Shown here piece after piece: positions 23,962 to 33,238 of a stretch of 34,088 bases of DNA. Positions within the stretch are counted from its first letter, which is position 1. Each line of letters opens with the position of its first letter. Both the position numbers and the translations under genes were made by a program. Source of the stretch: an uncultured Clostridia bacterium (lineage in GTDB: Bacteria > Bacillota > Clostridia > Christensenellales > Borkfalkiaceae). The stretch spans positions 1 through 34,088 of the forward strand of contig CANQUD010000001.1 in NCBI GenBank assembly GCA_947626935.1. Direction: 5' to 3'. The notes under the pieces were generated by a model, which ran no database searches, was not told where the DNA came from, and was given only the letters and a program-made list of their open reading frames with translations.

Positions 23962-24591
23962 ATGAACAACGTTTTTATCTTCGATCACCCACTTATCAAC
24001 CATAAAATCGCGATCTTGCGCGACAAAAGTACGGGCATGAAGGAGTTCCGTGAACTCATCGAGGAGATCACGATCATCATGACCTATGAGAGCATGCGCG
24101 ATGTGAAGCTCGAGCCGATCGACGTCGAGACGCCGCTTGAGATCACGCGGCAGTACCGTGTTCCCGAGGGAAGCGTTGCGATCGTCCCCATTCTCCGTGC
24201 GGGACTCGGCATGGTGAGCGGCGTACATAAGGTATTTCCGAACGCAAAAGTCGGGCACATCGGCATGTACCGCGACGAGACGACGCTCGAGCCGCAAGAA
24301 TATTATTGTAAGCTTCCCGATGGCATCGCGGAAAAGATGCTTCTCCTCGTCGATCCAATGCTCGCAACGGGCGGGTCTGCCTGCGATGCGCTTACGGCGC
24401 TCAAAAAACGGGGCTGCAAACACATCAAGCTCATGTCGATCATCGGAGCGCCCGAGGGCGTCGAACGGGTCGCGCGGGAACATCCCGATGTTCAGATCTA
24501 TGTCTCCACGCTCGACAGATGCCTCAACGAGAACGGTTACATCCTTCCCGGTCTCGGGGATGCGGGCGACAGACTCTTCGGAACAAAGTAA
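23962..24591 (+). CDS. upp: Uracil phosphoribosyltransferase
   Basis: A 209-residue pyrimidine salvage enzyme making UMP from uracil and PRPP, exactly the usual length when started at ATG 23962. Marks: VFIFDHPLINHKIAILRDKST at the start, RAGLGMVSG, the PRPP-binding loop LLVDPMLATGGSA, and the uracil-site ending NGYILPGLGDAGDRLFGTK. GGGAGA lies seven bases before the chosen ATG; the frame extends to 23920 but that would begin inside the -10 box. Single-gene unit between two minus-strand operons. Confidence 0.97.
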   Translation: MNNVFIFDHPLINHKIAILRDKSTGMKEFRELIEEITIIMTYESMRDVKLEPIDVETPLEITRQYRVPEGSVAIVPILRAGLGMVSGVHKVFPNAKVGHIGMYRDETTLEPQEYYCKLPDGIAEKMLLLVDPMLATGGSACDALTALKKRGCKHIKLMSIIGAPEGVERVAREHPDVQIYVSTLDRCLNENGYILPGLGDAGDRLFGTK

Positions 24592-24600
24592 AATGACATC

Positions 24601-24643
24601 AAAAAAAACCGCTCTTCCGAGGCTCGGGAGAGCGGTTTTTTTT
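24601..24643 (+). terminator. Bidirectional terminator between upp and the methionine gamma-lyase-family gene
   Basis: A run of A, then ACCGCTCT ... AGAGCGGT and a run of eight T. The inner part (CCGAG / CTCGG) extends the stem. A and T tracts on both flanks let it end upp on the plus strand and the sir2-to-MGL operon on the minus strand. Confidence 0.93.
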
Positions 24644-24652
24644 GACAGAAAA

Positions 24653-25876
24653 CTATTTGAGAAGCTTTTCAAGGACGGCTCTGCATGCAAGTTTGCAATG
24701 TTCATAGGTAAGCCCGCCCTGAAAATATGCCGTGTAGGGTTCCCTGATGGGTGCGTCGGCGGAAAGTTCGATGCTCGCCCCCGCGACGAAGGTTCCCGCA
24801 GCCATGATGACTTTGTCGTCATACCCGGGCATGTCCCAAGGTTCCAATTTCACAAAAGAATCGACGGGAGAAACGTCCTGCACGGACTGGATGAATGCGC
24901 ACAGCTCCTCTTCGGTGTTGAAACGGATGGCGCGGGTGATGTCGGCAAGCGGCTTGTCCGTCGCGGGAAAGTTCTCGTAGCCGAGCGTTTCCATACATTT
25001 GCCGATGAGAAGTCCCCCCTTGAGCGCCTGTGCAACGACGTGCGGCGCAAGGAAGAAGCCTTGAAAATAGGACTGGTATCCATACGCATAGGAGCCGATC
25101 TCTCCCCCGACGGACGGCGCGGTAAGCCGATTTTCGCAGAGACGGATGTACTTCTCCTTCCCTGCAAGATAGCCGCCCGTGGGAGCAAGTCCCCCGCCCG
25201 GGTTCTTGATGAGGCTTCCGACGATGAGATCGGCACCGACTTCGGTCGGTTCTCTCGTTTCAACGAACTCGCCGTAGCAATTATCGACGAAAATACAGCC
25301 TTCAAACCCGTGGGAGCGGACAAACGCGCAAAGCTGACCGATCTCATCGACGGTGAAGGCGTCACGAAGTTCATATCCGCGGGAACGCTGCAGGTAGATC
25401 ATGTCAAAATGCCACATGTCGAGGTGGGCGGCGACATTTTCGAGGTCGATCTTGCCATCATCGGTCAGCGAAATGAGGTTGAAATGGACGCCGAAGTCGG
25501 CAAGAGAGCCGTTTCCCTCCCCCCAAATGACGGGTCGGATGGTGTCGTAAGGCTCTCCCGTAACAAAGAGAATGCGCATATTCGGGCGGAGCACGCCGAA
25601 GAGCGCGACCGTGAGCGCATGAGTTCCCGAGAGAAGAGCGGGAGAGACGATCGCCCGCTCCGCACCGAACGCATGAGCATAGACCCTGCCGAGCGCCTCT
25701 CTGCCCTCGTCCCCGTAACCGTAGCCCGTCGACGGGGAGAAATGGCGAAGGGCGATCCTTGCATCACGGAACGCATTCAAGACCTTTTCCTGATTGAAAA
25801 AAGCGACCTCGTCGATCTCGCGGAAGCGTTCCGTAAGGTCAGCTTCCGCCTTTGAAATTACTTCATTGACATTCAT
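24653..25876 (-). CDS. Methionine gamma-lyase family PLP protein (aluminium resistance protein family)
   Basis: A 407-residue PLP-dependent enzyme of the fold-type I family often annotated as methionine gamma-lyase-like or aluminium resistance protein. Marks: the N-terminal STGYGYGDEGREALGRVYAHAFGAE, the SPALLSGTHALTVALFG stretch, IFVDNCYGEFVE with the PLP-contacting aspartate, the PLP lysine in SLIKNPGGGLAPTGGY, and PSVGGEIGSYAYGYQSYFQGFF. The true reaction is not established for most members. ATG 25876 overlaps the miaA end by 14 bases; GAGAGG is 12 bases upstream, somewhat far, and an in-frame TTG at 25888 is the alternative. Position after miaA is common in Bacillota. Confidence 0.9.
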   Translation of the reverse strand: MNVNEVISKAEADLTERFREIDEVAFFNQEKVLNAFRDARIALRHFSPSTGYGYGDEGREALGRVYAHAFGAERAIVSPALLSGTHALTVALFGVLRPNMRILFVTGEPYDTIRPVIWGEGNGSLADFGVHFNLISLTDDGKIDLENVAAHLDMWHFDMIYLQRSRGYELRDAFTVDEIGQLCAFVRSHGFEGCIFVDNCYGEFVETREPTEVGADLIVGSLIKNPGGGLAPTGGYLAGKEKYIRLCENRLTAPSVGGEIGSYAYGYQSYFQGFFLAPHVVAQALKGGLLIGKCMETLGYENFPATDKPLADITRAIRFNTEEELCAFIQSVQDVSPVDSFVKLEPWDMPGYDDKVIMAAGTFVAGASIELSADAPIREPYTAYFQGGLTYEHCKLACRAVLEKLLK

Positions 25877-26774
25877 AAATCTTAACAACCTCTCTCGCCG
25901 CAGTCATTGGATCACTCGGCGTAATTTTATGCAGATTTTCCATTTTTTTGAAGAAAGTTTCTTGTCTTTTGGCATAATTTCGGGTATTTTGCTTGATTAT
26001 GTCTGACATAGTACTCTGCAAAAGTCCTTTTTTTAAGCCTTGAACGACTTCCTTGTACCCGATGCCCTGCATACATTGGGCGTCCTCTCCGACCCCGTTT
26101 TGTAAAAGTGTCTGAACTTCTTCGATGAGTCCCCTCTTGAACATCTCGTCCACGCGACATTCGATACGGCGATAGAGCTCCGCGCGGGGATACTCGAATG
26201 AAAACGCTTCGAAAGGATAACGGGGCGTATTGCCGTCGTTCTGCTGGGACTTCTTCTTGCCCGTCAGCTCGTAGATCTCAAGCGCACGGATCACACGTTT
26301 GACGTCGTTTTCGTGCAGCCGCGCGGCGCTCTCGGGATCCACGCTCTGCAGTATGGCATGCAGGGCTTCCTTCCCCTCTTCGAGGGCGATCTTTTCGTAT
26401 TTCTCCCGTATGGTCTTGTCTGCGGGCGCATTGCCGTAGGCGTGGCGATACAGGACCGCGTTGATATAAAATCCCGTCCCGCCGCAGAGAATGGGCATCT
26501 TTCCGCGTTCCAAGATCTCCTCGACGCAGGAGAGCGCCATGCGCTCGAAATCGCTCACGGAAAAACTCTCCGTGGGCGGCACAACGTCGATCATGTGGTG
26601 CGGAACCCCTTTTTTTTCGGCTTCCGACGGCTTTGCGGTGCCGATATCGAGTCCGCGATAGATCAAGAACGCGTCGCAGGAAACGATCTCCCCGTCCAAA
26701 AGGCGGGCGGCTTCCACGGCGAGCGCGGTCTTTCCCGAAGCGGTCGGTCCGCAGATGACAAGCAATTTTTTCAT
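25863..26774 (-). CDS. miaA: tRNA dimethylallyltransferase MiaA
   Basis: A 303-residue enzyme transferring a dimethylallyl group to N6 of A37 in tRNAs reading codons that start with U; MiaB then methylthiolates the product. Marks: P-loop GPTASGKT (residues 9-16), DIGTAKPS, CGGTGFYINAVL, RVIRALEIYELTGKKKS and the late GIGYKEVVQGL and NTRNYAKRQETFF. Start ATG 26774 overlaps the mutL stop (ATGA); a longer frame would lie inside mutL. In the usual DS motif after the first strand the serine is alanine (CDAFLIYRG), a mild oddity. A sequence very like the palindrome at 18559-18577 lies inside the gene at about 25996-26024. Confidence 0.95.
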   Translation of the reverse strand: MKKLLVICGPTASGKTALAVEAARLLDGEIVSCDAFLIYRGLDIGTAKPSEAEKKGVPHHMIDVVPPTESFSVSDFERMALSCVEEILERGKMPILCGGTGFYINAVLYRHAYGNAPADKTIREKYEKIALEEGKEALHAILQSVDPESAARLHENDVKRVIRALEIYELTGKKKSQQNDGNTPRYPFEAFSFEYPRAELYRRIECRVDEMFKRGLIEEVQTLLQNGVGEDAQCMQGIGYKEVVQGLKKGLLQSTMSDIIKQNTRNYAKRQETFFKKMENLHKITPSDPMTAAREVVKIYECQ

Positions 26775-28621
26775 ACGATCCGCTTGAAGAGTTTCTCCAT
26801 TTCGCTCCTCTTTACCTTGACTGCGACGGGTCGCCCGTGCGGGCATTTGAGTCCCATGTCCCCGTCCATGCGCTCCAATAGCTGCTTTGCCTCCTCATCG
26901 GTCAGGAGTTCTCCTCCCTTTACCGCCGCTTTGCAGGCGGCAGACGCAAGTTTGTCCTTCAAAATGTCGGAAAGGCGAATGGCGCGGAGAGATTCCATCG
27001 ATGAGAGCACTTCTCCGAAAAAGGCGCCAAGATCGATGCCCATGAGGTCGCTCGGGACTGCGGAGACCTTGATACAGCCGCTGCCGAAGTCCTCGACGTC
27101 GAATCCCATCTCCCGAAGCAGGGAGAAATTCTTTGAAAGAAAGGCATACTCCGCGGCGTTGAGTTCCAAGAGATAGGGAACGAGCATGGGCTGGGAAATG
27201 ACCGTTCTCGCCGCGAGCTTTTCCTGCAGTTTGTCGTAGATGAGCCGCTCGTGTGCGGCGTGCTGGTCCACAATGTACGCTTCGTCTCCCGCTTCGTAGA
27301 AGAGATAGGTATGGAACAGTTCCCCTTTAAAGACGAGGTCTTTGACGTCCACGCGCTCCTGCTTTGCCTTGAAGTCCTGCTCGCGCAGGAATTTTTGATT
27401 CTCCGCAAAGAAATCCTCGCTTTTCTCCGTTTCGGCGGATGATACGGGCGCATGGACCGCATAGTGAACGGGATCGGGCGTATAGAATTTCGGCTCCGAG
27501 GGGTTGTTCTTGTTGGGCGAAATGTCGAATTGAAGTTCCTTTTTTGCCTCTTCATAGGTCATTTCGCGTTGATCTTGGGGCAAAACGGGCGTCGTTTGCT
27601 CTGCCTGAAGTTCTTCCTTCAAGCCGACAAGATACTCCACCGCCCTCGAATTGCCGTCGAGCACGGAAGAGATGACGGAGTACACGCTCCCGTAAATGAT
27701 CTGGTTGTCCTGAAACCGCACGTCCGCTTTGTTGGGATGCACATTGACGTCCACGATCTCTTGCGGGACGTCCAGAAAGAGGACATAGAAGGGATATTGC
27801 CGCTTCATCAGATAGGCGGCGTAGGCGTTCATGACGGCGGAAGCGACCGTTTGGTTGACGACGTATCTTCCGTTCACGAATAAGCTCTGGTAGGTCCTGT
27901 TCGGCTTGGAGAAATTTCTGTTTCCGATGAACCCGTGCAGACGGATCCCGTGCTTGTCGGCAGCGATCTCAAGGCAGTTTTCGAGCGTGGAAGCCCCGTA
28001 GACGACTGCGATCGCGGCGGGAAGCCCCTCGCCGAGGGAGCGGAATTTGAGTTTCCCGTTCACCGTATAGGTAAAGGAGATCTCGGGACGGGAGAGGATG
28101 AACCGCGCCATCATGTTGGTGACGTCCCCCTCTTCCTGACTGTCCGATTTCAGGAACTTAAGCCGCGCGGGCGTATTGAAGAAGAGGTCGCAGACGGTGA
28201 CTTCCGTCCCCTTTGCCCCGGCGGAAGGCTGTACTTCGCCGAGTTTTCCACCCTCGCAGGCAAGAGCATAAGCCCCCTCGCCCGCGTCGGAGACGATGCT
28301 CATGCGCGAGACAGAGGCGATGGATGCGATCGCTTCCCCGCGGAAGCCCAAGGTCGAAACGGTAAAGAGGTCCTCGGCGTCGAGAAGTTTGCTCGTCGCG
28401 TGCGGGTGATATGCCTTTGCAAGCTCATCCTTGGCGATGCCGCAACCGTTGTCGGCAACTTTGATCTTCTGCTTCCCGCCCCCTTCGATCTCGACGGCGA
28501 TCTCGGTCGCACCCGCGTCGACGGCGTTTTCGACGAGTTCCTTGACAACAGAATACGGTCTGTCTACCACCTCGCCCGCCGCAATGCGGTTGTAGACGGC
28601 GGGAGAAAGAATGTTGATCAT
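26771..28621 (-). CDS. mutL: DNA mismatch repair protein MutL
   Basis: A 616-residue GHKL ATPase and nicking endonuclease that links MutS mismatch recognition to strand removal. Marks: KELVENAVDAGATEI, VADNGCGI and the lid TLGFRGEAIASI in the N-terminal ATPase; a variable linker (about 340-420); the C-terminal endonuclease motif DQHAAHERLIYD; and the metal-site CPHGRPVAVKV near the end. The two endonuclease motifs indicate a MutH-independent enzyme, as in other Bacillota. Start ATG 28621 overlaps the mutS stop. Confidence 0.97.
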   Translation of the reverse strand: MINILSPAVYNRIAAGEVVDRPYSVVKELVENAVDAGATEIAVEIEGGGKQKIKVADNGCGIAKDELAKAYHPHATSKLLDAEDLFTVSTLGFRGEAIASIASVSRMSIVSDAGEGAYALACEGGKLGEVQPSAGAKGTEVTVCDLFFNTPARLKFLKSDSQEEGDVTNMMARFILSRPEISFTYTVNGKLKFRSLGEGLPAAIAVVYGASTLENCLEIAADKHGIRLHGFIGNRNFSKPNRTYQSLFVNGRYVVNQTVASAVMNAYAAYLMKRQYPFYVLFLDVPQEIVDVNVHPNKADVRFQDNQIIYGSVYSVISSVLDGNSRAVEYLVGLKEELQAEQTTPVLPQDQREMTYEEAKKELQFDISPNKNNPSEPKFYTPDPVHYAVHAPVSSAETEKSEDFFAENQKFLREQDFKAKQERVDVKDLVFKGELFHTYLFYEAGDEAYIVDQHAAHERLIYDKLQEKLAARTVISQPMLVPYLLELNAAEYAFLSKNFSLLREMGFDVEDFGSGCIKVSAVPSDLMGIDLGAFFGEVLSSMESLRAIRLSDILKDKLASAACKAAVKGGELLTDEEAKQLLERMDGDMGLKCPHGRPVAVKVKRSEMEKLFKRIV

Positions 28622-31173
28622 TTGAGTTTCTCCTTCCATTCCGAAATGAGTGTCAGAGCCTGCATGGGCGTCAGAAGATCGGTGTCGATCCCGTTCAGCT
28701 CTTCCCGCAAATTGAGCGGTGCTTCCTCTTCGGGAACATCCTCGGAGACGTCCGTATAGGTCTTGTCCTTCTTCTCGAGGGAACGCAGAATGCTCTTGGC
28801 GCGGGTCGTGACGGCTTCGGGAACGCCCGCGAGCGCCGCAACCTCCACGCCGAAGGAGCGGGACGCCCCGCCGCGCACGATCTTCCGAAGGAATACGATG
28901 CTCCCCGCGATCTCCCGAACGCTGATCTTGTAATTTTTGACGCCGTCAAGTTTCCCTTCCAGCTCGGTGAGTTCATGGTAGTGGGTGGCAAACAGTGTCT
29001 TTGCCCGAATGTTCTCGGTCAGATATTCGATGACCGCCCATGCTATGGAAAGCCCGTCGAAGGTGCTCGTCCCCCGACCGACCTCGTCGAGAATGAGGAG
29101 ACTGTTCGGCGTCGCATTCCGCAAAATATTGGCGACTTCCGTCATTTCCACCATGAAGGTGCTTCTGTCGAGGATGAGATTGTCGCTTGCGCCGATGCGG
29201 GTGAAGATCCTGTCCGTCAAGGGAATGACCGCCCGCTTCGCGGGGACGAAACACCCGACATGCGCCATGAATACGATGAGAGCATTTTGCCTCAAATAGG
29301 TGCTCTTGCCCGCCATGTTGGGACCCGTCAGGATCATCGTGCGGTTTTCGCCGTTGTCGAGCATGCAGTTGTTGGGGACAAAACGTTCCCGCGAGATCGC
29401 TTCGACGACGGGGTGCCGCCCCTCTTCGATCTCGATCGCCCCGCCCTCGGTGAGCTGCGGGCGGGTGTATTTATTCTCCTTTGCGACGGTCGCAAAGGAG
29501 ACGAGTACGTCGAGTTCGGCGATCGCCTCTGCGATCTTCTGGAACACGACGATGTTCCTTTCAAGGATCTCGAGAAGTTCGTTGTAGAGATGTTCCTCGA
29601 GGCGCTGCGCCTGATCGTCGCTGCCTAAAATTTTGGTCTCGAGTTCCTTGAGTTCGTCGCTGATGTAACGCTCCCCCGTCGTCAGGGTCTGTTTTCTCGT
29701 ATAGGAATAGGGAACACGGTCCTTGAAGGAGTTGCTGACTTCGATATAGTAGCCGAACACACGGTTGTACCCCACTTTGAGGGTCCTGATTCCCGTCTTT
29801 TCCCGTTCCCTCGCTTCCAGCTCGGCAAGGAGTGCCTTGCTCTTCGTCTTGACGTCGCGGAGCGCATCGAGCTGGTCGTTATAGCCTTCCTTGATATAAT
29901 TCCCTTCCCGCAACGTCGTGGCGATCGGAGAGATCGCGCCGTCGATGAGCGCACAGATGTCCTTGGTATCCGCCATGCGGCTCGAAATGGACGTGAGGAG
30001 CTGGGAATTGAAGCCAGAGAGCTGAAATTTGATATTCGGCACGATCGCGAGAGAAGCGGAGAGCGCCAGACAGTCCCGCGGCTGCAAATTGCCGTTTGAG
30101 ATGCGCCCCGTCAGTCTCTCGATGTCGTGCATACCGCCGAGCATGTCGCAAAGCCCCATGCGGACGACGCCCGCGCGGAAGAGTTCATCCACGGCGTCAA
30201 GCCGCTTTTCAATGCGCTCGATGTTCCGCAACGGGTTCAAAAGGACGGAAGACAGCTTCCTCGCGCCCATGCCCGTTTTCGTCCTGTCGAGAAGCCACAA
30301 GAGGGATCCGTACTTCTTCCCCTCTCCGTGATTCCTCAAGATCTCGAGGTTGCGAAGCGCCGTCGGATCGACGGTCATGTGATCGGCTGTTTCGGCAAAA
30401 TGCAGGGAGTTGATGTTCTTGAGGGCGTGCTTTTGCGTCTCCAAGAGGTAGGCGATGAGGGCGCCCGCCGCGATCGTCGCCTCTTCGTGCCCGTCCATGC
30501 CGAGCGCTTCCATGGAAGCGACGGAAAGTTGGTCTTTCAGACATTTTTCGGCGCTTACGCGCTGGAAGGCGTACGGAAGATAGCAGGAAAGGGGCGGAAG
30601 CACGCCGCGTGTCACCTCGGCGCAGTCCTTGCTTTCAAAGAGGAAATCGTCGTTGCAGATGATCTCGGCGACAGAGAGGTTGACGAGCGCGGAGATACAC
30701 TTCTCGGCGCTCGAAAGTTCGGCGCAGCTCAACTCCCCCGTCGTGATATCCGCCCACGCGAGGGCGTACTTGCCGTTTTTCTTGTAGGCACAGGCGATGT
30801 AATTGTTCTTCTTTTCGTCGAGAAGACTCTCTTCGGTCACCGTCCCCGCCGTCACGACGCGGATGACGTCCCTGTCGACCATGCCTTTGCTCTCCTTGGG
30901 GTCGGAGAGCTGTTCGCAGATAACGACCTTCTCCCCCGCCCCGACGAGCTTCTGGATATAGGTATCTGCGGCATGGTAGGGAACGCCGCACATGGGCGCC
31001 CTCTCCTTCAGTCCGCAGTCCCTGCCTGTCAAGGTCAGGTCGAGGATCTTGCTCGCCTTCTGGGCGTCCTCGAAGAACATCTCGTAAAAGTCGCCCAAAC
31101 GATAAAAGACGATACAGTCGGGATGTGCGTCCTTGACTTTTCTCCAATGTTCCATCATCGGTGAAAGACCCAT
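28618..31173 (-). CDS. mutS: DNA mismatch repair protein MutS
   Basis: An 851-residue mismatch-recognition ATPase. Marks: the N-terminal mismatch-reading loop GDFYEMFFEDA with the key Phe and Glu, the connector and lever domains, Walker A GPNMAGKST, DRIFTRIGASDNL, Walker B LLILDEVGRGTSTFDG, and ATHYHELTEL. Length is usual for MutS1. ATG 31173 follows GGAGG by seven bases, 13 bases past the miaB stop. Confidence 0.98.
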   Translation of the reverse strand: MGLSPMMEHWRKVKDAHPDCIVFYRLGDFYEMFFEDAQKASKILDLTLTGRDCGLKERAPMCGVPYHAADTYIQKLVGAGEKVVICEQLSDPKESKGMVDRDVIRVVTAGTVTEESLLDEKKNNYIACAYKKNGKYALAWADITTGELSCAELSSAEKCISALVNLSVAEIICNDDFLFESKDCAEVTRGVLPPLSCYLPYAFQRVSAEKCLKDQLSVASMEALGMDGHEEATIAAGALIAYLLETQKHALKNINSLHFAETADHMTVDPTALRNLEILRNHGEGKKYGSLLWLLDRTKTGMGARKLSSVLLNPLRNIERIEKRLDAVDELFRAGVVRMGLCDMLGGMHDIERLTGRISNGNLQPRDCLALSASLAIVPNIKFQLSGFNSQLLTSISSRMADTKDICALIDGAISPIATTLREGNYIKEGYNDQLDALRDVKTKSKALLAELEAREREKTGIRTLKVGYNRVFGYYIEVSNSFKDRVPYSYTRKQTLTTGERYISDELKELETKILGSDDQAQRLEEHLYNELLEILERNIVVFQKIAEAIAELDVLVSFATVAKENKYTRPQLTEGGAIEIEEGRHPVVEAISRERFVPNNCMLDNGENRTMILTGPNMAGKSTYLRQNALIVFMAHVGCFVPAKRAVIPLTDRIFTRIGASDNLILDRSTFMVEMTEVANILRNATPNSLLILDEVGRGTSTFDGLSIAWAVIEYLTENIRAKTLFATHYHELTELEGKLDGVKNYKISVREIAGSIVFLRKIVRGGASRSFGVEVAALAGVPEAVTTRAKSILRSLEKKDKTYTDVSEDVPEEEAPLNLREELNGIDTDLLTPMQALTLISEWKEKLK

Positions 31174-31186
31174 GTTGTTTCCTCCG

Positions 31187-32494
31187 TCACTCTACAATGC
31201 TTCCGTAAAGGGAAATGCCGTTCGCGCGTTCGACGGCGAGCGTGACAAATTCCCCGATCCTGTTGGTTTTGCTCTCAAAATAGCCCATTCTCCCGTATTC
31301 GTCCCTGCCGAGGTAGAGTTTTTTCTTCTCGTCGTACCCCTCACAGAGGATCTCGCAGCATTTCCCGACATAGGAAGAGCTGATCGTCCTCGTCTGTTCG
31401 TTGACGGCGTCGATGAGGCGGGAAAGCCTGTCCTTGGAAACTTCCTCGGGGATCTGTCCGTCCATCGCGGCAGCCTTCGTCCCCGTCCGCGGGGAATAGA
31501 TGAACATGAATGCCGAGGCGAACCCCGCTTCCTTCACGAGGGAGAGCGTCTCGAGGAATTCCTCTTCCGTCTCCGTCGGAAAGCCGACGATGATGTCTGT
31601 CGTGACGGCACAGTCGGGAATTTCTCTGCGGAGCATGGCGATCTCCTCAAGATATTTTTCCCGCGTGTAACGCCTGTTCATGAGGGATAAAATGCGGTTT
31701 GAACCCGATTGCACGGGCAAATGAATGGAATTGCAGATCTTTTTATGTTTTTTGACGACCGCGACAAGCTCCTCGGAGAAATCCTTCGGATGCGAGGTCA
31801 TAAAGCGCAGACGGAAATTCCCCTCGATCTCCGCACATCGGTCGAGGAGCTGCGGGAACGTCGTGCCGTCCTCTCCGCGGTAGGAATTGACATTCTGTCC
31901 GAGCAGTGTGATCTCCTTGTATCCTTCCCGTGCGAGAGCGGCGACTTCCCGCACGACATCGTCCGCCTTGCGGGAACGTTCCCGCCCGCGGACGTAGGGC
32001 ACGATGCAGTACGAACAGAAGTTGTTGCAGCCGTACATGATGTTGACCCATGCCCCGGGGTAGCCCGTGCGCACGGGAGAGATACCGTCCTCTGTCTCTT
32101 CCCGCTCCTCTTTGAGCGAAAAGACGCGCTTCTTCTGCGCCCGTTTTCTGTCGATGAGGTCTCCGAGTTCCCCCAAATTATGGGTGCCGAAGAGGATGTC
32201 GACGAAGGGGAATTTCTCACGGATGAGTTCCGCCTTGCCCTTCTCCTGCGCCATGCACCCGCCGACGGCAATGATGAGGTCCTTTTTCTCCCGCTTGTGC
32301 CGTTTGAGTGCGCCGATGTTGCCGAAAGCGTGATTTTCGGCATTTTCACGGATGCAGCAAGTGTTAAAGACGATGATGTCGGCGTCGTCGATGTCCGACT
32401 CTTCGGTATACCCCTTTTCGCGGAGCACGCCTGCGATCTTCTCCGACTCATGCAGATTCATCTGGCATCCGTATGTGACGATGTGATATTTCAT
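31187..32494 (-). CDS. miaB: tRNA-2-methylthio-N6-dimethylallyladenosine synthase MiaB
   Basis: A 435-residue radical-SAM methylthiotransferase acting on i6A37 in tRNA, downstream of MiaA. Marks: the auxiliary-cluster cysteines C10 (YGCQMN), C46 (NTCCIRE) and C80 (GGCMAQ), the radical-SAM motif C156-x3-C160-x2-C163 (CNNFCSYC), and a C-terminal TRAM-type RNA-binding region (about 370-435). The YGCQMN start and the motif spacing point to MiaB rather than MtaB or RimO. ATG 32494 overlaps the sir2 stop (ATGA); the frame continues upstream to 32821 but that part lies inside sir2 and has a composition typical of a shadow frame. Confidence 0.95.
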   Translation of the reverse strand: MKYHIVTYGCQMNLHESEKIAGVLREKGYTEESDIDDADIIVFNTCCIRENAENHAFGNIGALKRHKREKKDLIIAVGGCMAQEKGKAELIREKFPFVDILFGTHNLGELGDLIDRKRAQKKRVFSLKEEREETEDGISPVRTGYPGAWVNIMYGCNNFCSYCIVPYVRGRERSRKADDVVREVAALAREGYKEITLLGQNVNSYRGEDGTTFPQLLDRCAEIEGNFRLRFMTSHPKDFSEELVAVVKKHKKICNSIHLPVQSGSNRILSLMNRRYTREKYLEEIAMLRREIPDCAVTTDIIVGFPTETEEEFLETLSLVKEAGFASAFMFIYSPRTGTKAAAMDGQIPEEVSKDRLSRLIDAVNEQTRTISSSYVGKCCEILCEGYDEKKKLYLGRDEYGRMGYFESKTNRIGEFVTLAVERANGISLYGSIVE

Positions 32495-33201
32495 ACCTTG
32501 ATTTCCGAAAGAATTTCCCCCACTTTCCCGTGCAGAACGAGGTCGCATTGGCTGTCGAGCGGCGTGGGATCGCGGTTGATGAGAACGAGATATTTCCCTC
32601 TGAAGGAACTGACAAAGCCCGCAGCGGGATAGACGGTGAGCGAAGTCCCCGCGACGATGAGCGTATCCGCCGCGGCAATGGCGCGGACCGCCCCGTCGAC
32701 CGTATCCCCGTCGAGCGGTTCGCCGTACAGGACGACATCGGGCTTCACGAGTCCCCCGCAATCGCAGCGGGGAACCCCGTTTGCGGCAGCGATCTGCTCC
32801 GCCGAATAGGTCTTTCCGCATTTCAGGCAGGTATTTTTGTGTACGGTGCCGTGAAGCTCGTAGACGGTCTTGCTCCCCGCCTTCTGGTGAAGTCCGTCGA
32901 TATTCTGCGTGACGACGGCGAGAAGTTTCCCCTTCTCTTCCAGTTCGGCGAGCTTTTTATGCGCGGCGTTCGGCTCTGCCCAAAGAGGGAGCATCTTGTC
33001 GCGGTAGAACTTATAAAATTCCTCGGTGTGCGAGAAAAACCAGTCGTGCGAGAGCATCGTCTCGGGCGAGACGGTGTATTTTTGACGGTAAAGACCGTCC
33101 TCGGAGCGGAAATCGGGGATCCCGCTCTCGGTCGATACGCCCGCACCGCCGAAAAAGACGATCTTGCGGCTTTCATCGATGATCTGCTGTAAAGTTTTCA
33201 T
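32491..33201 (-). CDS. SIR2-family NAD-dependent protein deacylase (CobB type)
   Basis: A 236-residue sirtuin. Marks: NAD-binding GGAGVSTESGIPDFR (18-32), TQNIDGLH (98-105), catalytic H117 in YELHGT, four zinc cysteines C125, C128, C146 and C148, GTSLTVYPAA and INRDPTP near the end. It removes acyl groups from lysines using NAD. First gene of the miaB-mutS-mutL-miaA operon, with which it has no obvious functional tie. The -10 box ends only eight bases before the ATG and no ribosome binding site is visible, which predicts a leaderless message. Confidence 0.94.
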   Translation of the reverse strand: MKTLQQIIDESRKIVFFGGAGVSTESGIPDFRSEDGLYRQKYTVSPETMLSHDWFFSHTEEFYKFYRDKMLPLWAEPNAAHKKLAELEEKGKLLAVVTQNIDGLHQKAGSKTVYELHGTVHKNTCLKCGKTYSAEQIAAANGVPRCDCGGLVKPDVVLYGEPLDGDTVDGAVRAIAAADTLIVAGTSLTVYPAAGFVSSFRGKYLVLINRDPTPLDSQCDLVLHGKVGEILSEIKV

Positions 33202-33209
33202 ACGGAGAT

Positions 33210-33238
33210 ATTATAACATAAATAAAAGGGATTTTCAA
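33210..33238 (-). promoter_or_regulatory. Promoter of the sir2-miaB-mutSL-miaA operon
   Basis: On the minus strand TTGAAA (33238-33233), a 17-base spacer and a perfect TATAAT (33215-33210). The predicted start of transcription (about 33203) is two bases before the sir2 ATG. Confidence 0.8.

Noticed and set aside
32495-32821. Upstream extension of miaB by about 109 codons
   Set aside because: It lies wholly within sir2 in another frame, has Arg/Gly-rich shadow composition, and the internal ATG overlapping the sir2 stop gives the normal MiaB N-terminus.
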